DNA of 64,000 bases, taken from NCBI RefSeq assembly GCF_010183535.1, contig NC_071333.1:6632587-6696586 (forward strand). The letters run 5' to 3'. Below the pieces are notes generated by a model that was given only the letters and a program-made list of their open reading frames with translations, did not search any database and had not been told where the DNA came from. Origin of the DNA: Caenorhabditis remanei (Eukaryota; Nematoda; Chromadorea; Rhabditida; Rhabditidae). Made by a program: the position numbers and the translations under genes. Positions 1 through 12,027 of this stretch are shown piece after piece (the stretch's first letter is position 1; every line of letters starts with the position of its first letter).

Positions 1-3000
1 TATTCCCTTCTCTCCACCTCAAGAAAGTTTTCCGCTCCGCCTACAAGTTTGCAGATAGAAAAAGAGATGAGTCACACCTATAGGAATCGGCGTGGTCTGG
101 GAAATATATTGCGCCGGTTGAGAAAGAGTGTTAGATGACAAGAGAAATAGAGAAGGAAAGGCGATACTGCTCATTGCTTCTCATTTTAATTTAACAGGTG
201 TTCAAACGCAACGATGATACTAACTAGTGTCTAAACATCAAGTACATCGCGTGTGGAATAGCAAACATTACGAGCCAGACGACTCATCGCGTATTGCTCA
301 TATTCTGTAACTTTAGAGCATGTGGATTCTCATTACCTGAGTGATTTCACATTCGTTTGCCACGATGCAAACTTTGACTCTAATAGTATATATCAGAAAA
401 GGCTATTTACAAAAAGTGCTCAAAGCAGTGGCAGCAATCTTAAGTTGCGCGCGAAGCATTTTTTTTCTTTTAACCTTACCCGTGGTTTAGAAATGTGGTC
501 GAGATGTACAAGTCCCGTTCTGTTGCGATTATTCGAGACGCAACCAGTGAACCGATTATGAGACTGCATTTTGATCACTTCAATTGTGTCTCCCTTTGTG
601 AACTGAAGGTACGACAGATCTTGTGGAATGACTGTTGAGCTGGCAGTAACGACGTCGCCTTCACGGACCGTTAAACGTGGTCTACTGATGTTAAAACTGT
701 GAGAACTTCTGTGTTCGTGTGTAGATCGACGAATAGCCTCACATTTCTTGAGACCGAGACAATCCTTGTGCATTATCATTTCACACGCTGAAATGAATAG
801 CAGCATTCAATTTATTTCAAATTTTCTTCACTTACATTCACACTTATATCCTTGGTACCGCAACCCTTTCATCAATTTCTCACAAACACCACACGTATAT
901 GGTTTCTCCAAGTCCACTCTAAGACTGTGAAATGAAACCTTGTGATTGGTATCGCGGAGATATTCAGTAGGCGACACATTTGATCTTTAAATACAAAAAT
1001 TAGATTTTTACACTGTATCAAATCTGAATCTTACTTGGATAGGAGAAGAGCAGTCATCCAAGCTGATCGAGTTGCTTCGTTCTTGAAATAGAACGAAATC
1101 TGAGTGATTTCACTCCCTTCATTCCTATCTCGATGCATATGAATAACATATTGAGTTCTTCGCGTGATTGTTCCTCCAGATTTTGTGTCGATAGAAACGT
1201 TTTGATCGATATTGAGCTCCGACATTATATAGGCGTTTTTGTAAGTAAAAGTATTTGATTTGAGGTTTGATCCTGAGGGACTTTTTTCTTTCACCGGCAT
1301 CTTGGTCATTGTTTTGCAAACCACAATCACTTTATCGAAAAGGAAAACGTATCGTTGTTTCGCCTTCCCATATGTGGTTGCTGTTGATTCAGACATTTTA
1401 ACTTCACCGTCAAAATTAACACGTCCATAATCATGAAGTTTCACATTTTCTGGCATCGCCAAATCAACAATGCTCTTCTCAATCTCATCAATCATCTTCT
1501 TAGAAGTCGTATCACGGGATTCTTCATTAATATAGTTACAAACGTCTTCCATCACTTCAACCGCTTCAGCTAACGATTTTCTATCTGGACTGCTCATATC
1601 ACATTTTTTCAGCAATTCCTGAATAGATTATTAAATTTCAAGTTTTTTTAAATTTTAAAGATCACCTTCAGAAGCAATGGATACTTTGTGATTCGTTGGA
1701 ATGGGACACAGAGGAGATCATTGAGGCTGAATTTACATCCTGCTTGTTGTGCCGATTCATTAACTAACTTCGCAAATTTTTCGTTTGTGTTCAGCAAGCT
1801 ATTTATCATCTCTCGACTGTCCAGCAGGTTACTGCAGTATTTTCCGTAAATGAGAAATTGATCGCGATACCTAAAAATGGATGTGGATTTCAAAATGTTC
1901 TGCTCTTTTCAGTTTAAGGTATTTTGCAAACACAAAATATTTTTTCTTACTTTACAAACACTTCCCCAATAGTCCTCGGAGCTTCAATTCCATTCAATGT
2001 CGTCGGTCTTGGAACTTTCTCTTCAGAAATACCCCAAGTAAAGTTTACTGGATATTCCAAATCCGCGAGCAAAGACACATGAAATTTATGAATAGGTTCA
2101 ATGTTTGCAAAGACGGTTTTGAACTGTTCAGTAGAGATAATCTCCTTCAGAGGCTTGTAGAAAATATCGATGAGCTGTCCAAGCGCTGATCTCACGTAGT
2201 TAACTTCCGTATCATACAACTCTTTGACGCGGAGGTCTTTAATGTTGCTGCTGGACGTTTTGAGCTATAAATTGATGGATATAAGCTGAAAATGGAAAGA
2301 GAAAATAAAACTAACATCGTTTTCATTCATACTGGGTTTCCGATTTGTCACGATTCGGTCATAGACCTGCTCATTCTGCTTTTCTTCCGCGCTAAAAAAT
2401 TAATTCTTATGAAAACCTTCATTGTATTCTCTTACCTTGTGATAGGGCCGTAGATTGTCTCATCCGGATTGACGGAATCAATGTCTTTTGGAAGCGATTG
2501 ATAAATATCCTCATCGTCGTTGAAATCCAAGCAAGGGGAACATGATGAACTCTCCTGACTTGTAGTTGTCTCGGGGAATGGGCTGAAAATGTTGATTTCT
2601 ACTTATAAACTGGAAGAATAACCCACTTTACTCCACGTCGGATCGACTCATCAGTATGTGATAAGATTGACAGCGTTTTGAGAATTTGCTGAAATCCGTC
2701 CATGTGATACAACTTTTCCGGGTTGAACAGATCCGAGTCTTGCATTTTGAAGTGTGATTTGCAAAAGTTGACAAACAATCGGATGTTACGAGTACATGTA
2801 AACTGAAAAAATACATTCAATTAGTATAAAATAAATCATGATGATTACCTGAGTTTGCTGTTGTGCCTTGATAATATCATTTTGGTTGATGGCATTTGGT
2901 ACCAACGTATTTGCAAGGCGGCAGAGAAGAATACCATCTCTCAAAATTGAAGCGAATTCAACAATGGTTCCATTTTTATCCGTTGTGAGCACGTTCAGAT

Positions 3001-6000
3001 CACGTAACCATCGGGCGCACCCAATCCAGAGCTCGCTCCCCGAGCTCATGGGTACCTGAAATGAATATAATAAGTTTTTTCATATAATTTTTTTTGAAAG
3101 AAAGCTCTCATGTGTCGGCATCAGAATAGAGCAGAGCGCACTGTATTATTCGCTGTTCTCTACACCTCCCCCCGTGTTTTCTCCCCACTTTTGTTCGTTT
3201 CGCTAAGAGTAAACATTACTTTATAGACGAGTCTGACATAGAGAACCATGTCAGCAGAGGTATATTGTCCGAAACGATAAGGTACCGGAATGACTCAATG
3301 ATGTGTTGGACAAACTCGGATTGACATAGTAGCGTAAAGGTCAGAACAGACCCAATTGAATAGCTATGAATGGAGGGAAAAGAGGAAGAATATGGAATAA
3401 ATCAAGACTTTTTTCTTATTATATCTGCCGTTTCCTCTCAATCTTTTATCGCCCCGATACAGGTATATAGGTCAGAGTAGCAGCTGGTTAGTTTGGTTTC
3501 ACTGAATAAAAGAATAAGAAATGGGCGTTATGAAATGGGGGTGTGGACTCGAAGGAGGAGAAATATAGTATTGAAAAAAACGAAAGTGTACTAAGATGAG
3601 GTGACGCGGAAAAAGATTGATGAAAGGCGTCTCTAAATTGGAGGGACTAATGTTGAGGAGCAAGTACAAACGGTGTCAAGGTCACCAGATGGATGCTCCA
3701 TCAGGCGGGAATAACGGGAGGGATAGAGATTTTTGAGACTTTCATTCACAATAAAACTATTAATTGATTGAGTTTCAAAAACATATCAGTTATACCCCGT
3801 GAAGTTGAAAAATCATCTGAAAATAAAATGATTCCTTGAAAATTCGCACTATTTCTATCACCCGCAAACATTCTGAACAATTCAGTTTTAGAGACGTTGA
3901 ATTCAAACTGGAAAAAATGATCTTTCACACCTAGACTAGCACTAAACAACTGCTCAGTCGTCAGAGCTGTTCAGTGGGCCGCTCTTTTCTGAAAAGAACT
4001 CACTTCTGACCAAATTATAATTTTGTTTTAGTATTGCTGTCTCTTTCTCGTTTCTAGAATAACCGCAAAATAGCAAAAATTGACATATTTTTGTTTTCAT
4101 ATGGGCGAAAAATAATTTATTACTGGAGCGGGAGTCACAAACTAACCCAAACTGAATTAATTTTTCGAATGAATATGATTTATTGGAATCTTTTTTTTCT
4201 GCTTGAAAGTTCATCACGTTTGTGCCTTGAAATTTCGAATTTAAAACCACTCGAAAAATAATAATAATACGTACTAATCAACGGCAGAAAAAATGAGAGT
4301 TAAGAGAAACTTAATTGGAAATTACATTTGTTTCAATTTCGAACATTTTCCCAAAATGAAGATAGGTAGAAACAGAATCAATGGGAAAAATGGTGATCAC
4401 TCTCTTATCTTAAGTCATTTTCTCTGATTTATAGCTAGTTTTGCGATTAAACAAGAAATTGGGACAGGTTTGATGCAAAAATAGAAATAAATGAAAACCA
4501 ATTTACCTTTTCAGAGATAAGCGGCAAATAATTACTAATTCCTTTATGAACAACTTTTTGGACAGCTTTTAGGCAGGATCCCATCAGAATAAAAGAGCTT
4601 ATCGCAGAATGAATAGTCTATTTAGGTCAAAACCGGCGCACTAATTGTTGCGGACCATTATGAGTTTGAGGAGGAAGGAGGAGGAGGTAGAAGAGGGTTG
4701 GGGTGAGGATAAAAAACAACACGAGAGAAAGAAACAGGTAGAAGAGACGCAGAAAGATTACAGATAGGAGAAGAGACCAATACAGGGGTGCGTCGCAATG
4801 TCATAGCGGTATAACACACGCTGCCGCTCACCACTACCCCTCACATTGTCGCACCGGACAGGACTGTCTGTACACTCGTGATCAGGTGTACTATCTAACA
4901 GTTTGACACGCTCATAGAGAGTCTCTCTACCTCAGTGCCCTCACAGAAATGAGTCTACTATGCCCCGGTAAAGAGACGAAGAAGGAGGAGGACAAATGGA
5001 CGAGAAGAAGTTTGCACAATGCCTAAAGGGTGTCCTTCCGATCAGGTCGTTCCTCACACTTTATTGTGGGAGGATTGAGAGAACTTGACAGACGAGAGAA
5101 TTAGGTATTAGAAGGTCTTTGATTTTTTCTTTGGAGCAATATGTTTACCGTATTTGTTCAGGCTATTTTTCATATGTACTTTGAACTGTATGTAGCAAAT
5201 AAAAATATACCGGAATAGGAGTCGGACAAAAAATCTATGAACTCATAAAACTAGTCCAAGAAGAATAGTACTTCGAAATCTTATACATCATGAGAATCTC
5301 TGAATTCGTCTACCTAAACAACTGAATACAAATTTTGATACCACCCAGTTATTTCATTTGCCAATGCATCATTAATAAAACATTAATTTGCTCTTTTTTT
5401 ACCCCACTGAAATGCTCTGGATCATGTCCCATGTGAACTAGAGGTGCTCTGACTCTCCACGACCACACACATACACATTTTGTCCACTCAACACAAGCTT
5501 GATGTCTCCACTGTCCACTCGAGAAAAGCGCATTATCCGCCGCCACCTTTCTAGGATCCAAGTCGTGAGAAAATAACGACTTAACCCAAAATGGAAATGG
5601 CTACATATTTGGAGAGTGGTACGGTACTGGCAAGAATTATATTCAATCAACACGATTATTTATGCGAAATGGTCAAAACAGGGCGGATTATTTCTCCTCT
5701 CACTTAAAACTGAGTGTTCACAGTTCATTGAACTTTTTGCTAGTGGCGGATTGGAATGAGGATGATGACAATGACATAACACAATGAAGAGTGGTCAGAC
5801 AGTGAAAGTATTCGGAAGGAGTAGAGTGACCAATGATATATGTTGTATCCAGAGAGAAGAGTGAATACGGAAAACGAAAATGTTTGTTCAACGGATTTCT
5901 AATGATAACTCATGATTATCACGGAGTTTGACATAAGAATGTGTAAAAATGAAACACAATAGTGAACACTGATAGAGAAACAATAACAATCGGTGTACTA

Positions 6001-9000
6001 TTGGATCAAAAATGAAACTAGAAATCATATTCAGTCTCTCAAAACGGTCAATAGGACATCAATGATTCATTGTTCAATTCGAAAAATAATTCAATAATTT
6101 CGAAATGTATCAGATCCCGAATATAAACAAAACAGGAAGGGGTGTGGCCAATTTTTTTTTTCATTTTTCCAGAACATTTATGTTAGTCAGCACTATTCAA
6201 TCAATATAAAAGACCTAAAAGTAAAGAAATTTCTGGAATTCATCCAGGTTTTGATCTCTGTTTGCAAATGTTGCTGCGGCTCCCGAGGAAAAAGGGATAT
6301 AACAAAAGATATAGTTGAAAAAGAGGGAGATAAAAGAAGAAGGAGGTCCATCAGGGATATTGAAACTTGAGAAGGAAGTGACTTGCTGTTCCTCGTGTTT
6401 TTATTATGATGAAATAAGTTGAACATACAAGTTGGAGCATGAAAAAACGAAAAATGGTGTTTTGAGGGATCCAAGGCCCGGTAAGTACTGAATTTAAAGA
6501 AATATGAATCCGTTAATGCCGTTTCCAAACAGAGAACATTTGAAACTAGATATCCTCGTGATAATTATTTTTTTGTTTGAAATGACCGGTGTCTCATAAC
6601 AGACTCGACAAAACTGAGCGATTTCCGGTGGTTCTGTGTGACCACGCATAGATGTTCCGTTCAAATTTCAACATTTTTCTAGAACATCAGAACCAATTTC
6701 GAAGTTTGTGTTTTTTGGGATTTTAAAAGAGGCGAAACTTTCTTTCAAGACCAAAAATGACAATAACGCAAAAAAAAACCTGGCAATTAAAAAACCAATA
6801 GGAATGGTGGTAAGCCTATTAATTTAATATTATGAGAACGTGTGAAAGGAATATTTATTTTTGTTTGCCCTATAAAGCCGAATAGCCAGGTAGCTTGAGT
6901 AGAAAGATGACTCAAACGGTCAAATTTAACTTTTTAGTCAGATCTCAACATTAAAAGCAAAACTGTTCATATGTATATAGAACCAAAAACGCTTTCTTCC
7001 AGTAAAAATTTTATGAAACCAGATCTAAATACATCATATCCGAATGTATCCGTATTCAAAAACAAGATATGTTAAAATAGTGACCGATTGAAAAACGGCT
7101 CAACCTCTCTCTCCCGACATACACACACCTCAAATCTCGAAAGAAATCAATTATGTTCGAGGGGGCATCTCTCCCATATCTACACGCCTGTCCTGTTCTC
7201 ATCCTCTCTCCTACTTTTTTCCTCCTCCCTCTCCATTTTGTCTGTTGAAACCGATCGGCGGGGCGCAATCAGCCTAGCCGCCGTCAAGATTAGGATCTAT
7301 TGATTTCCGCGCGGAAATCGAAATTGAAATCGAATAAGAGAAACAGAAATTAGAAAAGAAATAAAAATTTTGTAATCGTCATCATGATCGGACATATCGA
7401 GAGCGTCGAATTGACCATCACGTTTTTCTAATTTGACATCCTTATTTCTTTTTGATTGGAAGGTCAGTATTGAGAAAGAACAGATGAGTTTTCATCATGT
7501 TTTCTCATGAATATTTTACGACTTAAGACATCACACTAATGACAAAATGTATATTTTCCGGGAAAATAAATGTTTGTTTATTTGCATCAAAACAATGCAT
7601 GTCGGAAGTGCGAAAAATGACAGCTTTAAAAACATCGTACACAGAAACTCAAGCCTATGTTCAAAAAACATCCAAATTTTCCGATTAAGATTTTTTAAGG
7701 CGTTAACAAGTACATATACTAATTCATATATGGTGAAACATCTCACAAAAAATCACCCGTTTCGAATTTCTGATTCATAGTCACTCATCATTTCAAAAAC
7801 CGAAAATGAACGCGCGAATTATATCGGGGGTTAAAGGTAGTATCCGGACGTTGTTTGCAGAAAGGCAAAAGAAATATAAAAAGAGAGAGAAAGAAGAAGA
7901 GATTGTGTTGCCGAATTAAACCAACCCAAAAAATCTCTTTCTCCACTTTTTTCCTTCATTTCCCCCAAAGTGAAAAAAGGTGTGTAACAATAGGGCAAGT
8001 TACGGTTGCCGCCCGACGGTAAGGCCCCACAATTATGCGTCCTTATGAAGTGAGATATAGAGAGAGAAAGACAAAACCAGTGAGTGTTGCTAAGATTTAC
8101 ACCATTTCCCCATTTCTCTTCCGCCCAGAAAACCGACTAGTCAAGAAAAAATACGCATGAAACAAGATTCTGAAAGGAAAAGTGACAAAAGTGAGATAAT
8201 GTAGGCGACCAAGTAAAAAAAATGAGCAGATGAGTGAGGAAAGAAGAATGCGGTGGGTGTGGTAGAATGTGCTTAGGACCAGGGGCACTTTGTAGATGCA
8301 GAGGGCAATTGGTTGAGAAGAGTAAAGGGACCCTTTATGCCAGATGTGTGAAGAACGTTTGGGCTCCTCGTTTTTCTTCATTTTCTAATACAAACAATAT
8401 TTTGAGTATGCTTATTTTTCTTGTGTACATTGAATATATAAGAAATAATAATAACAATCATTATTCTCATAATGCAAATCATGTCTAAAGTGTCAACAGA
8501 AAATCTTTTTGGAAAAATGGTATGAATGATATAAATGTGGACATATCCAGAGTTTTAAATTAAAATACTTGTGTAAAACTAGCAAAGATATGGGTGTAAG
8601 CTAAATTATTATGAAAATAATCTAAGCTATGCGTGATCTAAATAATGTTTGAAACTGTTTACAAGAGATCTCTGACTCACACTCAACCCACTACATTATA
8701 CCCCCATTATTTTACAATAATAAACATATATCGGAAAACGAGACGAATGTGCAGATTAGGTCAAGTGTCGGAGGGGAAAGCAGGAGGACCAATATGCGAC
8801 TGTCCACGATAGACGGATAAGATGGATGAGAGAAGAGAACGCTCGTAGCTTTTTGGGTCGACTCAAGTACAAAGTCTCAGAGCAACATATTATGCGTTTC
8901 TACCAATAGATCAATTGCGGACCACGGATGAAATGACACTCTTTTCTCTTTCTTCTCTATCATCATCATTTATTGTTGATGGATCACTCAAATTAGAGAG

Positions 9001-9865
9001 ACGCAGACAGATGTAGGTGAGCTATCACAAGAGCAAATTTATCATGGAGCCGGAATAGAATGGGAGAGGACTCTTTGGAGTTCGAATGAGTCCACCGCGG
9101 TGGGCCAGGTGTGTGGTGTGCAAAGTACTGAGTGTCCAGAAATGTAATGATAAGATTATATGACTCATCGGTCGAAAAAAAAAAGATTGGCTCCTGTGTC
9201 ACTTTATCAAAAAAAAAAGAGGTCATCCGTTCAACTAGGAGAAACATTGTCTCTTGAACTTCTTCTGTAATTATTTTCAAAACTCGAAAAACATTGTTTC
9301 TACCTCCCATAAAAACGTTCTTCTCAAAAAAAGCTATTTGACGTGGAAACAGCTGAATTCTACTATTGCCTGCATTTGCTTCGTTTCAAATCAGTTATTC
9401 CAGTTTCAGATGCTCAATGACGTCACTAATCCTAAATCACAAAAGCACCTACCAGAAGATTTTTCTCTTTTTGGTGGTTAGAAACTTTTACACATGCGAA
9501 TAGAAACATTTTGAGCAAGATTACTAATGTATATGGTTACCAAACGAATTGATGGAAGTAGAAACATGAGTATCATAAAAGAAACGCAAACAATAACAAC
9601 AATACTTCCAAAAATACATACAACACTAGTAATTTCAATGTATGTCTTGTAGCCGATACGCGTTATCAATTTACACCTCTTATTGCCTTAACACAAATAT
9701 ACCCCGATAACCGTACATTTCATACTATGATGAGAACTCAGTGACCGGGGGTTTTAACAGAATCGGATAAAAACTGACCTGTACAACTGCTGTAGTGCTG
9801 GATAAAACGTCGACAAGACTCCAGGAGAGCCCAAAATTACTGGATGTTGTGCCTCTCCGCGGCAT
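1..9865 (-). CDS. vav-1: Vav-family Rho/Rac guanine nucleotide exchange factor, 3' end outside window
   Basis: Vav proteins activate Rho/Rac GTPases at the cytoplasmic face of the membrane, downstream of tyrosine kinases. Exons on the minus strand: 9865-9779 (probable first), 3055-2849, 2802-2627, 2582-2436, 2391-2316, 2264-1951, 1870-1666, 1618-1035, 984-836 and 787-480; all phases agree. Domain order: CH (SELWIGCARWL..GILLCRLAN), an acidic stretch with EDIYQSLP and ETIYGPI tyrosines, DH (VPFQRITKYPLLLK), PH (ending RSAWMTALLLSK), C1 (H..C2C..CESC..H2C) and a first SH3 (LSYLQFTKGDTIEVI). The last visible exon ends CGG|GTAAGG at 480, so the SH2 and final SH3 exons lie left of base 1. Bases 1-479 are intron. 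The CH exon follows an acceptor (3056-3058) and has an in-frame VPM before the usual Vav start, so an upstream exon or spliced leader is required. The 29-codon exon ending at 9779 fits in phase. Gene identity is confident; the first exon is inferred. Confidence 0.93.
3056..9778 (-). other. Long first intron / promoter region of vav-1, no convincing gene
   Basis: About 6.7 kb of AT-rich sequence between the CH-domain exon and the candidate first exon. Open frames here are short and pyrimidine-rich or low complexity, with no splice-compatible protein-like partner. One 63-codon frame at 9478-9669 (minus) is hydrophobic and could follow the 9779-9865 exon as an alternative last exon, using an acceptor near 9688; this is weakly supported. 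Purine tracts (around 4670-4740), an 18-bp perfect palindrome (7302-7319) and a 22-bp interrupted palindrome (4870-4891) are the only structured elements seen. If the 5' exon assignment is wrong, this is simply the vav-1 upstream region. Confidence 0.5.
7302..7319. promoter_or_regulatory. 18-bp perfect palindrome with back-to-back E2F-like half sites
   Basis: GATTTCCGCGCGGAAATC reads the same on both strands. Its core TTTCCGCGCGGAAA resembles two overlapping E2F-type sites (TTTSSCGC) in opposite orientation. It lies inside the proposed first intron of vav-1, at the edge of a locally GC-richer stretch (about 7250-7320). The palindrome is directly visible; any protein binding is inference. Confidence 0.4.
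9779..9865 (-). other. Candidate 5' coding exon (29 codons), probably vav-1
   Basis: On the minus strand an ATG at 9865 opens 29 codons beginning MPRRGTTSSNFGLSW and ending in CAG|GTCAGT, a good donor, in phase 0. The CH-domain exon of vav-1 starts after an acceptor with GTA CCC ATG, also phase 0, so joining gives an uninterrupted Vav protein with about 31 extra N-terminal residues. No closer exon on this strand fits. The alternative is the first exon of a separate small membrane protein continuing at about 9478-9687. An RT-PCR product across 9779/3055 would decide. Confidence 0.5.
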
Positions 9866-10856
9866 TTCGATTTTCGGGTTGCTTCTGGTTTTACTCAATT
9901 ATCAGTCCATCAAATTGATTGAAATTTTGGGTTTTCTAAATTTAGAATAGAAAATTATCTCTTTGTTTTTCCACAGTTATTTATTCAAAGAATAGTAGAA
10001 GGATAAGAAAAAATGAAGAAGAAATTTTTGAAGAATGAAACAAGAATAAAAATGAAAAGAGTTGGGTTGAGCAGTAAACGAGAAGATGGAACATGAAAAA
10101 AGAAAGTACGAAATTTTATGTACATACATCGTTTGAAAAGAGAGCGGTTTTTGAGAGATGAAAAAAACGGAGTATATGACAAAAACGTATAGTAACCTTA
10201 AAGATAATAAATTTCATGAACTAATCTATGCTGAAAGGTTAAAAAATACACAAGTAATGAAAATCGTAAGAAATAGTAGGCGTAATTGGATGGAAGTCGT
10301 TATTATAATAATAACTAGCATTTTTTCCGTTTTTGTCATCTGACATTAGACACCCTTATTTGGAAAATGCGAAAAGAAAAATTATACGATTAGACAGTTT
10401 TTTGCACCTGTCCCTCGTTTTGCTTTCACTGTCTACAAAACTTTTTTCCGACAAAAAATAAAAAACGACGCCTGAACAGAGAAAAAAGTAAGTTTCTATG
10501 TTTGTGTGTGTGCAGGGAAACCGATGATAGAGAAGCATATGACAGAAAAACTGATAAGAATTTACCTTTGAAGTTTTGATTTCATATTTCCAATTAAAGA
10601 GTCGACCGCAGGTTAGTTTTTGATAGAAGGCGAGATCTTTGAGAACTAAAACAAATCGGCTTTTTTGTGTGTAACGTACAAAAATTGATAATGTGGGGTG
10701 CTCGTTTTTGTTGTTATATCATATGTGTATATTCACGGACGATTGGAGCAAAGTACAAAAGATTCCTTTTTTGTTTTTTTTGTAGTTTTGTTCAGCTTTT
10801 CTTTGCACATAAAATTTATTGAGAATACAAAAAAGAGATTAAATTCAATGAATAAA
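9866..10856. other. Intergenic region between the vav-1 5' exon and the collagen gene
   Basis: AT-rich spacer containing only short low-complexity frames. It should hold the vav-1 promoter and the 3' UTR of the collagen gene, which reads leftward. Nothing else is supported. Confidence 0.6.
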
Positions 10857-11775
10857 TTAGTTGGAGCGAGATGGGCATTGACAGTATCCAGCGTCTGGTC
10901 CGATTGGTCCCTCCTTTCCACACTTTCCTGGTGCTCCATCTTTTCCGTGGGCTCCAGTTCTTCCATTCTTTCCTGGGTGTCCTTGACGTCCTTCATCTCC
11001 TGGATTTCCCTTTGATCCGTCCTTTCCTGGCTCTCCTTGTGGTCCACGTGGGCCTTGTGGTCCTGGACGTCCTGGATTTCCTGGAGTGTAAACGGTTCCT
11101 GGTTGACCAGATTCTCCACGTTGTCCTGGTCTTCCTTGTGGTCCTTGTGGTCCATTGTCTCCTGGCTCTCCAACTGGTCCTGGGGTTCCAGCCTCTCCTG
11201 GAACTCCACGTTGTCCTGGACGACCTCCGTTTCCTGGTGGTCCTGGTGGTCCGGCATCTCCTCGTGGTCCACGTGGTCCAGCTGGACACTTGATGCATCC
11301 ACCTGGAATATCATGAGTGACGAGAAGAGCAACTCCTGGTGCTCCGTTCTTTCCGTCCTCTCCATCTGGTCCTGGAAGTCCTCCAAGTCCTGGTTCTCCT
11401 TTCTCTCCTGGTGGTCCGGCTGGACAAGCGGCGGCGCGGGCCTCACATTGACAGCCATCAGAACTTCTCTTGTTGCGGAGATTGATTCCCATGAGCTTCT
11501 TGACATCACGTTGAACGGAACCAGACTGTTGACGAGCTCCACCATGAAGTGCCATAATATTTCCCCAGGTTACATCAGACACGTCCTGAAATCAAAAATA
11601 CTCCAATAACAAAAAACATAATAAATGTATAGACACTGACCTTGAAGTTCTCCATACCAAGAGAAATATCCTCGCTGAGTTTGTTGATATCATTCATAAT
11701 AACAAGAACAGAGCATAACGAGGCAGTGATAACTACCACGCTAGTAGCGCAGGAAACTGTGAGAGCGAATGTCAT
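10857..11775 (-). CDS. Cuticle collagen, 287 aa
   Basis: A secreted structural protein of the cuticle. Two exons, 11775-11641 and 11585-10857, phase 0. The N-terminus has a hydrophobic segment (about residues 5-27) typical of nematode collagen signal anchors, then a non-collagenous region with a subtilisin-like site LRNKR. After CQC come Gly-X-Y blocks: a short one from [10 protein letters not shown], an interruption carrying CIKC, a long block with one small break (TVYTP), and a C-terminal [10 protein letters not shown] tail. The paired cysteines flanking the repeats are the usual chain-crosslinking positions. Size and layout are normal for a C. elegans col gene. The member number is not assigned. 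The three Gly-rich open frames on the opposite strand are repeat shadows. Confidence 0.95.
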
Positions 11776-12027
11776 CGTCAGAAGACGTTGATGAGATTTC
11801 TAACATTCTATCTGTCTTTTATATGGGAATGAAAACGGTAGAAAAAGTAGTCCTGGGTATCAAGTATTCCGTGATGGCGGCCGCCATCGTTTCTCAAAGA
11901 AAAAACTCTGCGGCGTATTTGACGCGCCTAATATCTCATATCGCATCATTGTGATCATCGTCAAAATGGAAAAAGTAGGGAGATGTTTTGAGAATTTATG
12001 ATAATAAACAAGAAAAAATTGAAAAAA

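Noticed and set aside
6193..6528. 111-codon minus frame in the vav-1 intron
   Set aside because: Phe/Ser/Leu-rich, no splice acceptor or recognisable motif; typical of AT-rich intron noise.
9478..9669. 63-codon hydrophobic minus frame
   Set aside because: Could be an alternative exon after 9779-9865, but the acceptor is poor and the vav-1 junction explains the 5' exon better.
10871..11609. Long plus-strand and alternate minus-strand frames over the collagen gene
   Set aside because: They are shadows of the Gly-X-Y repeat codon pattern; only the minus frame with Gly every third residue has collagen features and splice logic.
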